A stretch of 64,000 bases of DNA, taken from positions 111,199,808 through 111,263,807 of the forward strand of contig CM077162.1 in the NCBI GenBank assembly GCA_039583875.1, read 5' to 3'. Source of the stretch: Platanthera guangdongensis. Its lineage: Eukaryota; Streptophyta; Magnoliopsida; Asparagales; Orchidaceae. A program made the translations under genes and the position numbers. Positions 10,035 through 21,423 of the stretch are shown here, one piece after another; position 1 is the first letter of the stretch, and every line of letters starts with the position of its first letter. The notes under the pieces were generated by a model. It saw nothing but the letters and a program-made list of their open reading frames with translations. It ran no database searches and was not told where the DNA came from.

Positions 10035-11437
10035 TGTTGGATCTTACGGCGCCCTTAGAGGGGGGGTGAATAAGGATTAACTAATTTTTCTTAACCTAAA
10101 CAAACTTTACTTGATGAATAAAACAATGCTAGTAGAAATTATGGAATGTAGACTAATTTTTCATAAGCAAACTTAAACAGTTTGAAATATAGAAAAGCTA
10201 AAATATAACAATTTATTTCAAAAGTGCTAAAGTGAACACAAGGTGTCTCTATAGAGCTAGACACCAAGGATTATGAAAAATACGATATACTTTTGTTTTC
10301 GCCGATCCTTCTACCAAGAACTGGCAGGATAAAGTGTATCTCTTCCTAAATCTTGCTACTAGTCTCCCCTAGATCTACCTCGACCTAGACGCTGCACACA
10401 AGGCAACGCTTTCTCCCTAAGCCACACAAGGACTTGTACGGCACGCACAAGGCGGCGATTTTCCCTAAGCCACACAAGGACTTAGACGGCACGCACAAGG
10501 CGGCGATTTCCCCTAAGCCACGCAAGGATTTAGACACCACGCACAAGGCGGCGATTTCCCCTCTCGATTACAATAGGAATAAAAACAAGACAAATTCAAA
10601 ACATCTGTATAAAAGTCCCTTCAAACAAAGTGTTGATGATGACGACGAATCCTAGCCAGGGTTGCTTTGAATGCTGCGTATGTGTCGTCAATATTTTGCG
10701 CTTCGACCTTCTTGAGAATATGGAGTAAATCTGAAATCTGTAGCTCTCTGATTCGTCTAAACAGGAAAGTGCACTCCAGATAATGAAAGTTGTAATCTCC
10801 TCAGAAAATTGAATGGCTTTTATACATTGTCGATATCGTCTGGCGACACTGGGTATCGCCACCTGGCAATATCGGTAACTGCTGGCATGTGTCCCACGAA
10901 CTCCTCATTTTCACATCGCAGATTCATTGATCGTCGAACGTGGACTGTCTCCTGGCGACACTGGGTGTCGCCAACTGGCAATAAAGATAACTGCTACACG
11001 TGTCCCACGAACTCTTGATTTTTGCATTGCTGATTCGTCGAGCGTCGTTCGTCGATCGTCGAGCGTAGAATCGTCGATCGTCGAGCGTAGAATCGTCGAT
11101 CGTCGAGCGCAGAATCGTCGATCGTTGCTGTCGTCTGTGGGCGATACCCAATATCGCCTGGCGACATCTTCTATGCTCTAATGCAGATTCGTCGAATGGC
11201 GATCGTCGAGCGCAGAATCGTCAAGCGTTGAGCGCAGAATTCTTTGTCGCATGTGGGCGATACCCAATATCGTTTGTGGGCAGTATCTTCAATACTCATT
11301 TGTTCTGACCCGAAACATCACCCAGAAATCATTAGAGCTAGACCTGTAATATTTGCATATCATAAACACCCAAAGATCAAATACAAACGAGATTTGTTAT
11401 TAACAAACCAAAGAAGCGTGGAACACATGCTCCAACA
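10035..11437 (-). repeat. 3' LTR of the large copia element (1403 bp)
   Basis: It begins TGTTGGATCTTACGG and ends CCAACA, matching 19431-20806 throughout. It contains a 47-bp tandem repeat at 10385-10565, and palindrome-rich U3 sequence at 10830-11290 with CGTCGATCGTCGAG runs and TGGCGACACTGGGTATCGCC dyads. Confidence 0.95.
10385..10565. repeat. 47-bp tandem repeat in the copia LTR, about four units
   Basis: Units contain GCACAAGGCGGCGATTT followed by CCCTAAGCCACACAAGGA. The same array is at 19786-19965 in the other LTR. The plus-strand frame 10434-10655 is a translation of this repeat and not a gene. Confidence 0.85.
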
Positions 11438-11438
11438 A

Positions 11439-11450
11439 TCTCCCCCTTTT
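11439..11450 (-). other. Polypurine tract of the large copia element
   Basis: The minus strand reads AAAAGGGGGAGA next to the 3' LTR, the classic copia primer for second-strand synthesis. The 11451-12060 stretch beyond it holds no gene. Confidence 0.8.
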
Positions 11451-12060
11451 GATAATAACAAATTCACTGAGCAAGAAATCATGAATGAACTAAAAAGTGT
11501 TTGAAACGATGAGTATTATGTGTAACAAGACTAAGCATTTGTATGTGCACAAATATCTCGTGAATGAAACACTCCCCCTAAATCTAAGCATATGTTTTGA
11601 TTTTCTTAGTAAATAACATTGAATTTTGTTTAGGGAATGTAAAATTCAGTAGTAAATTCTCCCCCTTTGGTATTGTCAAAAGAGATAGCAGAGTGGGGCA
11701 AAAGCTAAAGAGAAAAAACACAAACATTAAGGATAGAGCATGTGAATCAATGTATAGTAAAGAAGTAAATTAGTGAACACGAACAGGGGCAACGTTCATC
11801 CATCCATATCACAGACACATACACTAGTGAAGTCGATGTTGGAAACATTTTCGGTCCAATTCTCATAAGAAGAAATTTTAGAGAAGATAATGTTGTGTAC
11901 ACGTGATAGATTGAAGACAAAACGCATATGAGAGGTCTTACAACTACACGAATACGTGGAATGTAAAAAAACATCATAACATAGAGGTATGCATGACTAA
12001 CTGTGTTTGTACCTAGAAATGCAGAGCACATCTAAATTGAATATCCAGATATATAGTTGC

Positions 12061-12290
12061 ACAAGACACTTTACAATTCTTTCCAATGTGTTCAACCACA
12101 CAATGATCATTAAGACTTATCAGGAGTGTAAGTAGTGTGCTTGGTGGAGGTTCCTTGTCAGCCCTTTTTTATTGTAATTTTGAAAGACATCAACAAACGT
12201 GTTGAACTGTTGTTTTTGAATTGTTTTTTAAACCTTTTTTGTTTTGCATGACAAAGAAGTCTGAATTCACTTGTGAACATACAGGATAAT
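12061..12290. repeat. Noncoding block conserved between two copia families
   Basis: The block starting ACAAGACACTTTACAATTCT and including AATGATCATTAAGACTTATC and CTGAATTCACTT recurs in the other copia element at 39818-39975 in the same orientation and order. It is much better conserved than its flanks and has no ORF. It lies 400-600 bp upstream of the antisense TATA box. The 12291-12690 interval holds nothing recognisable. Confidence 0.7.
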
Positions 12291-12691
12291 CAAATATAAG
12301 CGGTGCAAGAAATAAACTATGATAAAGCATTAGCCGCAGCATGCAATTCTAGTGACTATGGTAGAACGTCCACAATTCATATATGTAGTAAGGTGAATCC
12401 ATATGAAGATTTTCACAAGTGTAAGTGAAAGAACATTATCAGAACTAAAACATTTCTCATACTTAGAGGCATAAGAAAACAATTTCACAAATAGATAAAC
12501 ACTAGGACTTATGTATGTATAAAAGAAGATGTGATGATCGAACAGTTGAACTATCCTGTTGGAAACCCAAAATCAAAGAATATACAGCAATCCATGCCTA
12601 ATCCTGAGAAATTAAGGAAAAATGACGGAAAAGTGAAATGTCACTGTCGCCCGGCGATACTGGGTATCGCTGTGCGGCGACAGTGCGAAAA

Positions 12692-12702
12692 TATAAAAAA
12701 AG
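12692..12702 (+). promoter_or_regulatory. Possible TATA box of the antisense gene
   Basis: TATAAAAAAAG lies about 90 bp before a strong splice donor and 335 bp before the ATG of the antisense ORF. A TATCGCCCGGCGATA-like dyad is just upstream at 12645-12690. Promoter activity is inferred. Confidence 0.4.
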
Positions 12703-12795
12703 GGTCATATGAGGTCAAAGGCATCAGATCTATCATTCTTTCCTGAAGACTGGTCGCGGAAGACGAAAGGGACGACAGCAAAAACTTGGATCAAG

Positions 12796-13024
12796 GTAAG
12801 GATCATGGTTTTTTGTTGGATTCCTTAGAATTTGTAGATCTATTGTAGGGTATGTCATTAAGAATATCAGATCTGATATCTAAAGTACGGGAAAATCCAG
12901 ATCTGAAGTCCAAAATTGGATAAGATCAATTTACGTTATCGCCCGGCGACAACGGGTGTCGCCGTCTGGCGATACTGAAAATTTTTGTTGTTTGTTTTTT
13001 TAAAAAAAAAACTTTTTTCTGCAG
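12796..13024 (+). other. Candidate intron in the 5' leader of the antisense gene (229 bp)
   Basis: The donor CAAG/GTAAGG at 12795/12796 is near consensus. The acceptor is a pyrimidine-rich tract ending TTTTTTCTGCAG at 13024, two bases before ATG at 13027. The intron carries a CpG dyad at 12940-12980. Splicing is predicted from sequence only. Confidence 0.5.
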
Positions 13025-13026
13025 CA

Positions 13027-14155
13027 ATGACTTCCAGTTCTAAAACTCGCAGAAGTACAAGCAGTGATTCATATTCCTCTTACCAAACGTTTCCTGTGAT
13101 AGAAAATGCTAACATAGGGATTGGACGAGTGATCGAATTCGATCCCGTCCGTCATGCACACATTGACGAGCTGTTAGCAATGGCTGGAATAATGTCTATC
13201 ATTATCCCGGATACATTTTGATCTGTATTAATTAGGTAGTTCTACAATTCTCTAAAAGATCCTCGATTTACGGACTTAAATGGTGGAGTACGATCAAAAA
13301 TATAAGGTCAGATACTAGAGAACCCATTATGATCTCAGAGACAAATTTGGGTTAATAGAACATGAAAATAGCATTGATGTAGTAGAGAATTATCGAAAAG
13401 ATAGAGATTGGACACTCTTGAACTTGGTTTTGCATGGAAATTCCATCAAAACACTTATTCAATCTACGACCTCTCTCACTGAGGATGCACGACTAATGCA
13501 AGATATATTGAGGCACACTGTTTTACTCAAGTCCGGTGATATACGGAAGATAACGGCTCAATTGAGCTATGTCACATATATGATCTCGGAGTGGGAGCTG
13601 TTTGATATGGCGGACTTTATTCTATCGATAATACACTATGCATACAGGCTAAAGAGTCCTACTTGGAAGAAATTAAACACACTACCACTTGGAGTTATTA
13701 TCCAACGCATTTTATATAAGAAATACACTTGGACAGATCTGGATATGCATTTCAATGATTGTGTGCATTTAATATTTGCTACGAGTGGAACACCTTCTAT
13801 TGGACGATCAACCCAAGGAGGGTCAACAAGGAGTAGTGAACCTGTATCCACTATCTGTAACCCGTCACTCCAAAGAGGTGGATCGTTGAGGGAATGGTTG
13901 GACGACTTGCGAGAGTCGTTCGAAGAACATAAGCGGGAAGTGAAGAAGAACTTTCAGGGGGTTCAGAATTTCTTCAAATTTCTGACCAAAAGCCTCAAAT
14001 TGAAGCCCACTCCAGCAAAAACGGCCGAATGGGAGAATCCGGTGATGGAGCCTCCTCGAACATCTATTCGCCGCCCTTGCCGAACGAGAAGCAGCGAACA
14101 TAGTTCAGCTGATGATCAAGGAGACACAAGTGCACGTGATGGCAGGAATTTCTGA
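13027..14155 (+). pseudogene. Antisense accessory ORF in the copia element, resembles plant 'transposon protein' ORFs
   Basis: Two open segments (13027-13221 and 13418-14155) lie on the strand opposite to pol, linked by a coding-like stretch with stops (after PDTF and near FYNSL) and a frameshift near 13300. The product starts MTSSSKTRRS, has a Ser-rich N-terminus, then a central alpha-helical region (FYNSLKDPRF, TLLNLVLHGN, RHTVLLKSGD, MADFILSII). It ends in a charged coiled-coil-like segment and an Arg/Ser-rich tail. The central layout recalls the 'putative plant transposon protein' (Transposase_32-type) ORFs often found antisense in plant LTR elements; that assignment is tentative. A TATA box and leader intron precede it. 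Function is unknown. Confidence 0.55.
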
Positions 14156-14386
14156 AGATTTCGAGGTGATCTGAAATGTTGGCGTTATAGCCCGGTGACA
14201 GTCACTATCGCCGATAGTGAGGTTATTTAAATTTTCATTTATTTGTGTAAGATTTTCATGTTGTAATATTGTGACATAGTGCAGCTATAATATTATTATT
14301 GACTCTTAACATTTGTGGTTTACTTGATGCTTAATCATCACTTTCATGTTAACTAGAGTTTGTTGTTTACTTATTATGTCAATTCA

Positions 14387-14887
14387 TTAGCTTGTAATAT
14401 CCAGGATTTCAAGTTCTAATCTTAACAATGAAAAACGGGAATCTGAAAGTGCTTTTGTGAAGATATCGGCAAGCTGTGAATCGGTGCCTATAAAACTGAC
14501 TTTAATTGTATTTAGTTTTATGTTGTCTCTAATGAAGTGATGACGCACATCAATGTGTTTGGACCTAGAATGATGAACTGGATTATATGTTAAGTCAATT
14601 GCACTTTTATTATCACATTTTAATTCAATTGTGTTATGTACAATTCCAAAGTCCTCTAAAATTTGTTTCATCCAAAGAGCCTTTGCATAACAACTACCTA
14701 GTGCAATGTACTCGGCCTCAGTGGTGGATAAGGCAACAGAATTCTGTTTCCTACTCGACCATAAAATTAACGAATGGCCTAGAAAGTGACAGGTGTCACT
14801 TGTGTTCTTACAGTCTAATGAACAGCAAGCATAATCAGAATCAGAAAAGACATGTAAAATAAATGCATCATTGTGAAGATACCACAA
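14387..14887 (-). pseudogene. Copia RNase H
   Basis: The 166-codon frame carries the full copia RNase H signature: FSDSDYA, SRKQNSVALSTTEAEYIAL, KCDNKSAIDL and RSKHIDVRHHFIRD. Acidic residues in SDSD, TEAE and CDN are present. It would remove RNA from the RNA/DNA hybrid during reverse transcription. The domain is open and looks intact, but the polyprotein around it is broken. Confidence 0.9.
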
Positions 14888-15800
14888 ACTTAACTTAGAT
14901 GTGCTAATAAAATATCTACAAATACATTTAACCGCTTTTAAATGAGATTATTTGGGATTAGCTTGAAATCTAGCACATAAATATACAGCAAACATAATAT
15001 CAGGTCTGCATGCAGTCAAATATAATAGTGATCATATCATTACTCTATATAATGTTTGATCTATAGAGATACCACTTTCATCCTTTCCTAATTTCAAAGA
15101 GACACTCATGGGGTATTTGCTTGTTTTAGATTTTAAAATTCAAACATTTCTAACATATCATGAATAAATTTAGATTGACAAATAAATATTTCATCATGCT
15201 TTTTAGTAATATGAAAACCAAGAAAATAAGTGAGTTCGCCTACCATGTTCATTTCAAATTCATTTTTCATAATTTTTATAACACTATCACATAATTGTTC
15301 ATTCGTGGATAGAAAAATAATATCATAAACATATATTTGTAAAACTATAAGGTCATCATGAACATGTTTAATAAATAGAGTACAATCAGCACTACTCATT
15401 TTGTAATCATTTTTTAATAAATAAGCAGTCAATCTATCATATCATGCTTGAAGTGTTTGTTTCAAATCATAAAGGACTTTTTCTAATTTAAAAACATGAT
15501 CTGGAAAACTTAACATCAACAAAGTCTAAAAGTTGTTTTACATAAACCTCTTCCTTGATATACTCGTTAAGAAAAGCAGTTTTTGAAATAGTTTAAATCT
15601 TTTAAAACAAGCAAATGCAAGAAATATTCTAACTGCTTCTAACCGTGCTACGGGTGCAAATGTTTCATCAAAATTTATTCTTTCAACTTGTGAATAACCT
15701 TTTGGTACAAGTCTCGTTTTGTTCCTAGTGACCCTAGATTCACTATCAATTTTATTCTTGAAGATACACTTAACACCTACAACAGGATGATTTGGCGGTC
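14888..15800 (-). pseudogene. Copia reverse transcriptase (RVT_2), broken
   Basis: The upstream half (about 15430-15800) shows ARLEAVRIFLAFA and FLNEYIKEEV-like segments across shifted frames. The downstream frame 15133-15432 contains the palm motif as YVYD (IYVYDIIFLS) where active enzymes have YVDD. It then reads ELTYFLGFHI, typical of copia RT. Loss of the first catalytic Asp plus frameshifts indicates no activity. Confidence 0.85.
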
Positions 15801-16065
15801 GTTCTATTAATTTTCAAACTTATTACGTTCAAATTAATTAAGCTCTTCAGTCATAGCTAAAAACCAAGAATTATCATTCAAAACGGTTTCAACATTTTTA
15901 GGTTTTATATCAGAAATAAAGCACGTATTTGAAAATAAATCATGTAATTATGAACGAGTGCTTACCCCTTTTGATGGTTCTCCAATAACTAAATCATGTG
16001 GATGATCTTTTGAGAACCTTAGCTCGCTTGGAGGCACATATTCTTGCACTTCTTCTTCTTCTTGT

Positions 16066-16840
16066 TCATCTTCTCTCTCCATCTTTCTTTCCAAGGATTT
16101 CATCATCATCCGACCTTTGTAGGGGGAAGGGCTCTTCATCTTGACCTGTATTATTACTTTCTACACAAGGGAAAAATTCATGAAATTTAACATGAATAGT
16201 TTCTTCAACCATTTTAGTCTGTTTGTTGTAAACTCTATAAGTCTTACTAGTTGAAAAATAGCCAATAAAAATGTAATCACATTTTTCATCAAATTTGCCT
16301 AAATTATCCTTATTGTTCAAAATAAAACATTTACAACCAAAAACTTAAAAATAAGATACATTCGGTTTCCTTTAGAAGTATAATTCATAATCTGTTAATT
16401 TCAAGAAAAGTCGAAGCATTACGCGATTTATAACAAAACAAGCAGTATTAATGGCTTCTGCCCAAAATGATTTAGGTAATTTGTATTCTGATAGCATAGT
16501 ACGAGCTAGTTCTTGCAAAGTCCTATTTTTCCTCTCTACCTACCATTTTGTTGCGGTGTGCGAGGAGCGGAAAATTCTTATTTAATACATAATTTATTGC
16601 AAAAGGATACAAATTTTTCATTATCAAATTCACCTCCATGATCAGAACGAATGCATTTTATTTTTAAATCTAGTTCATTTTGAACACAAAAACATAATTT
16701 GAAAAATTCTAAAAATGCATCAGATTTTGATGATAAGAAAATTGTCCAACATAAACGAGAGTAATCATCAATTAAAACAAAAGTGTATTTTCTACCACCT
16801 ACACTTAGTGTATTAACTGAACCAAACAAATCCATATGAA
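16066..16840 (-). pseudogene. Copia integrase, broken
   Basis: The core frame 16578-16835 begins MDLFGSVNTLS and has the first and second catalytic regions LIDDYSR and IRSDHGGEF. After a frameshift, 16066-16320 reads the C-terminal FDEKCDYIFIGY segment that normally reads close to DEKCDxGIFLGY. Integrase inserts the cDNA in the nucleus. Confidence 0.88.
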
Positions 16841-17455
16841 CTAACTGTAAAGGCCTACTAGTGGAACGACATTTTTGCTTTTAAATGAAGATTTTGAAAA
16901 TTTTCCTTTTTGACATGGTGAACATAAAAAAGATAGATTTTCATGCAAAATAGGCAAACTTTTAACTACTTTATTTTGAGACAATATTACAATTAGCTTG
17001 GAACTAGAATGTCCAAGACGCCTATGCCACAAATCAAATTCATCATTTTTAGAAATAAAACATTTTAAAGAAAAATGTGACAAGTCATTAAATCTAATCA
17101 TGTAAACATTTTGAAATCTAGCAGCAGTAAGAACAGTATAGTTAGTTTGGAAAAAATAATTTTGCATAAATTTGAAGATGAATCAAATAAGACATTTAAG
17201 CCAACATTACATAATTGACTTATAAAAATTAAATTATGCTTCAAATCTTTGACATACAAAACATTTAAGATAGTAAAGGATTTGTTACATACTACTCTGT
17301 TGCTGATGATCTTCCCTTTTCCGTTATCATCAAATGTAACTACTCCTCCTTTCTTCATTTTAGGCTAAGGAACTTTGATTTGTTGTTCGTCATGTGCTTG
17401 GAACACCCTGAGTCCAGGTACCACATGTCTTCCTTGTCCTTATCCTGCCAACACA
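16841..17455 (-). pseudogene. Copia protease and GAG-pre-integrase region
   Basis: The minus strand near 17425-17390 reads MWYLDSGCSKHM, the copia protease active site (DSG). A one-base shift near 17360 then leads into 17098-17358 with VLYVKDLKHNLI. The following frame 16841-17167 carries the GAG-pre-integrase signature LWHRRLGH and the CxxC of the integrase zinc site (LCSPCQKGK). The protease would process the polyprotein. Confidence 0.88.
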
Positions 17456-17456
17456 C

Positions 17457-19380
17457 CTACAAAGAGGATGAGAGAAAAGATCTGGCTACCCAAGTGGTCC
17501 CTCCCATAGTATAGGTGGAAACCTTAGATACACAGATTTGTTTAACAGAACAATGTCCCGGCTTCTTACAAGTGTGCGTTGTGTGACCAAACTTATTACA
17601 TTTGGCACACGCGATGAAAGAAGTCGACGTGTGTTTCAAAATAAGATTTGAATTTTTTCTGGAAGTAACAGTGATAGTAGATTTATTATTTTTAATTTTT
17701 AAAAAAGATTTTTGGGACTTTTCCTTATCGCCGGCGACAGTGGTTGTCGTCGGGCGATAGTGTTCTGGAGAGTACCCAAGTCCGAATTTTGCAGAACCTC
17801 CCCAAAATCATATTCAGTGATTTTTGGCTTATTCCAAACTTGTTAGTGGCCATTTCTAAATCCCGGACTCGTCCTCTCAACACAGTGTTTTCGGCAACTA
17901 TGGTGTCGCATCGGTTTGTGAAGGACTTTTTACTGTCTTCTACTTGAGATTGAGAAAGCTTTAGAGATCTCTCTAACGCCTCTTTCTCTCTTGTAAGATA
18001 TTTAACCCGAGTCTGAGACTTAGAGAGATCTTTCTCAAGTTCTAGCATCCTTGTCGAAGAGGAACAATCCTCTTGACAAGTTGTTTTCTCTTTCTCATGT
18101 ATTTTTACTTCATTTTTTAATTTTTTTATTTTCAGATTTAAGTACCTGAATTTCATCCAATTTTTTATCTATATATTTGCATATTCTTAAAAATTCAGAA
18201 TATAAATCATTATAAGATTCAGGAGTTACCTCAGTGTCGCTCTGGACAATGTTCTCTTCATCATACACTGAAATACTCTTTCCCATCAGGCACATGTTGG
18301 TCGTCTCCTCATTTTTGAACCTGAACAGCTTGACTCCTTAGAAGTGGTGTCATCCCACGTTTCTGTCTTCAAAACTTTCTTCTTGTCTTTCTTCTTGTGC
18401 CGCTTCTCCTTCTGCTCTTTCAGATATTTTGGGCACTTGCTCTTAATGTAACCAACTCTCCTTCAGTGATAGCACTCAGGTGGTGATCTCTCTTCATCAT
18501 CCTCTTCTTCAGCATGGGCTTTGTCTTTCCTATATGCAGACTCTTGTTTTTTGAAGAATTTCCTGACGAATTTCTCCTTTCAGGATTCCTCATGAACTTC
18601 CTGAATTTCTTTACGAACAACTCTCTTCATCTCCATCATCACTCTCATCGGACTCGCTTTCCACTTCCTTCTTACACTCCAATGTCAAAGCCTTTTTCTT
18701 GGCTCCAGGTTATACTTTTGTTGTTGAATCCTCAACTCTACTTCATGGGTTTTCAGATTGCCTATCAGATTCTCAATTTGGAGAGACTTTAGATCGTGTG
18801 ACTCCAAGATGGCAGTCACCTTTGGATTGAACTTCGGGGGAAGCGATCTAAGTATCTTTCTCACCAAATCTCCGTTTGAAAAACTCTTTCCAAGGATCCT
18901 CGAGTCGTTCACTATCTTACTGAACCTTGTGTACAGTGAGTCTACATCCTCATCAACTTTCATCTTGAACTTCTCAAACTCTGACTCTAACTGCAAAAAC
19001 TTCGAGTGTTTCACCTGCAATGTACCTTCATGAGTAACTTCAAGGAGATTTCATATATCATACGCAATTTCACATGCACAAACACGATTAAATTCAGTCA
19101 TATCTAATGCGCAGAATAAGGCGTTCATTGTCTTAGTGTTATTCTTGCAGCGAAGCTTATCAGTTTCATCCTATTTATCCTTGGGTGTTTCCATTGAGAC
19201 ATTTCTTACTACAGTTATAGGAAAGGTGTAGCATGTTTCTACGATGCCCCAAACGTCGATATCAAGTGCTATTAAAAAGCATCGCAATCGAGCCTTCCAA
19301 TAGTTGTAGTCAGTGTCCGTGAATAAGGGAGGTCTACTTATATCTTGCCTCTCAGAAAATGCGTGAGTATTTTGCGCCAT
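17457..19380 (-). pseudogene. gag: Copia Gag (DUF4219/UBN2, coiled coil, zinc knuckles)
   Basis: ATG at 19380 starts MAQNTHAFSE, followed by the DUF4219-like PPLFTDTDYNYWKARL. The UBN2 core is at 18685-19020 (DSLYTRFSKIVND, LPPKFNPKVTAI). A degenerate zinc knuckle lies near 18430-18480. A long heptad-rich coiled coil covers 17790-18295. A second knuckle, CAKCNKFGHTTHTC, is at about 17565-17605. Stops and shifts separate the pieces. At 17727-17765 a CpG palindrome related to those in the LTR lies within the reading frame. Confidence 0.88.
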
Positions 19381-19416
19381 TACTCCTGGTGGTGAAACCG
19401 ATTTCGGAGTAACCTG

Positions 19417-19429
19417 TCTCTGATACCAA
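19417..19429 (-). other. Primer-binding site of the large copia element (initiator Met)
   Basis: The minus strand reads TTGGTATCAGAGA, one base from the 5' LTR end. It confirms minus orientation. Confidence 0.85.
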
Positions 19430-19430
19430 G

Positions 19431-20806
19431 TGTTGGATCTTACGGCGCCCTTAGAGGAGGGGTGAATATGGGTTAATTAATTTTTCTTAAGCTAAACAAA
19501 CTTTACTTGGTGAATAAAACAATGCTAGTAGAAATTATGGAACGGAGACTAATTTTTCATAAGCAAACTTAAACAGCTTGAAATATAGAAAAACTAAAAT
19601 ATAACAATTTATTTCAAAAGTATTAAAGTGAACACAAAGTGTCTCTATAGAGCTAGAGACCAAGACTTATGAAAAATATGATATACTTTTGTTTTCGCCG
19701 GTCCTTCTACCAAGAACACGCAAACTAAAGTGTATCTCTTCCTACATCTTGCTACTAGCCTCCCCTATATCTACCTCGACCTAGACGTTGCACACAAGGC
19801 AACGCTTTCTCCCTAAGCCACACAAGCACTTGGACGTCACGCAAAAGGCGGCGATTTTCCATAAGCCACACAAGGACTTAAACGTCACGCACAAGGCGGC
19901 GATTTCCCCTAAGCAACGCAAAGACTTAGACATCACGCACAAGGCGGCGATTTTCCCTCTCGATTACAATAGGTTTACAATAGAAATAAAAACAAGACAA
20001 ATTCAAAACTTCTGAATAAAATCTCCCTTCAAACAAAGTGCTGATGATGACGACGAATCCTAGCTAGGGTTGTTTGGAATGCTGCGTACGTGCCGTCAAT
20101 CTTTTACGCTTCGCCCTTCTTCAGAATATGGAGTAAATCTGGAATCTGGAGCTCTCTGGTTCGTCTAAACAAGAAGGTGCACTCCATGTAATGAAAGTTG
20201 TAATCTTCTAAGAAAATTGAATGGCTTTTATACATTGGCGATATCGTCTGGCAACACTGGGTATCGTCACCTGGCGATATCGGTAACTGCTGCCACGTGT
20301 CCCACAAACTTCTCATTTTCACATCGCAGATTCATTGATCGTCGAACGTGGACTGTGGCCTGGCGACACTGGGTATCGCCAACTGGCGATAAAGATAACT
20401 GCTGCCACGTGTCCCAAGAACTCCTGATTTTTGCATTGTTGATTCGTCGAGCGTCATTCGTCAATCGTCGAGCGCAGAATCGTCGATCGTTGTTGTCGCC
20501 TGTGGGGGATACGCAATATCGTCTGGCAACATCTTCTATGCTCTAATGCAGAATCGTTGAACGGCGATCGTCGATCATCGAGCGCAGATTCGTCGATCGT
20601 CGAGCGCAGAATTCGCTGTCGCCTGTGGGCGATACCCAATATCGCCTGGCGATATCTTCAATGCTCATCTGTTCTGACCTGAAACATCACCCAGAAACCA
20701 TTAGAGCTAGACTTGTGATATCTGCATATCATAAACACCCAAAGATCAAATACAAACGAGATTTGTTATGAGCAAACCAAAGAAACGTGGAATGCATGCT
20801 CCAACA
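19431..20806 (-). repeat. 5' LTR of the large copia element (1376 bp)
   Basis: It is the partner of 10035-11437 and shares the 47-bp tandem array and CpG dyads. It is flanked on the right by AGTTG, identical to 10030-10034. The array of CGTCGATCGTCGAG is shorter here than in the other LTR. Confidence 0.95.
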
Positions 20807-21423
20807 AGTTGATCTGGTTTGCCCCGGATTTGGTTGCTTCTGAAGCTAGCAGAGTTACGCGATTTCTGGATGATCTTAGGAGAGACATCCAGCAGCTGGC
20901 TAGCGCTTGTGGATCTGAAAACAATGTTGAGGCAGTAGAAGCTGCTCTTAAAGTCGAAGTCATCGATAATGCCAAAAATCGAGGCATGTAGATGAGGAAG
21001 GACAAGAGGAAGTCCGATGATGGTAAGAATTCTCGGGGTTTGGTCCCGCTTTAAGGAAAAGAAGCAAGTAGGTATGCAGATTCTGTGGCCGGTCGGGCCA
21101 TCCGTTTGAAAGGTGATTCAAGAGGTTAGGAGCTCAGAAGCAGCAGCAAGTGCATGTTATTCAGAGCACTCTTAAAGGAGATTTGGTTTGTACTTTGTGT
21201 AAGAAAAAGAGGCATGATGCAGCCCATTGTTGGGATAAGGAGAAGGTCTGCTTCCAGTGTAGACAGAAAAGATATTTCAAGTCAAAGTGCCCGCAGTCGC
21301 AGCCCCCGCTGCAGCCAGTTCCACTTCAAGCATTGTCGCCACCACAGCATTTGGATAAAGAGAAGGGCAAGTTAAATGTGGTGACTATGGAGGAAGGACA
21401 GACGTCCACCCAAGTGATCTCAG
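20807..21423 (+). pseudogene. gag: Chromovirus Gag, C-terminal part with zinc knuckles
   Basis: Reading resumes exactly after the copia element with WFAPDLVASEASRV, the expected Gag continuation. TAG at 20989-20991 and a frameshift follow. The frame 21150-21423 has two CCHC units: CTLCKKKRHDAAHC (intact) and CFQCRQKRYFKSKC, in which the His is replaced by Tyr. The Gag frame ends at TAA 21426 unless the candidate intron is removed. Confidence 0.85.

Larger units (their letters stand above)
10035..20806 (-). mobile_element. Complete Ty1/copia element with an added antisense gene
   Basis: The element is 10,772 bp with LTRs at 10035-11437 and 19431-20806 and the perfect 5-bp duplication AGTTG (10030-10034 and 20807-20811). 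On the minus strand, domain order is Gag (UBN2 type), protease, integrase, RT, RNase H, which defines Ty1/copia. Long coiled-coil Gag and large size suggest the SIRE/Tork side of the superfamily, but lineage is uncertain. The LTRs show about 16 differences in the first 240 bp by eye, so it is not recent. All enzymatic genes are broken. A plus-strand ORF occupies the space between RNase H and the 3' LTR. Confidence 0.95.

Noticed and set aside
10385..10565. Tandem array as a satellite or centromeric repeat
   Set aside because: Only about four units, and present in both LTRs of one copia element, so it is part of that element.
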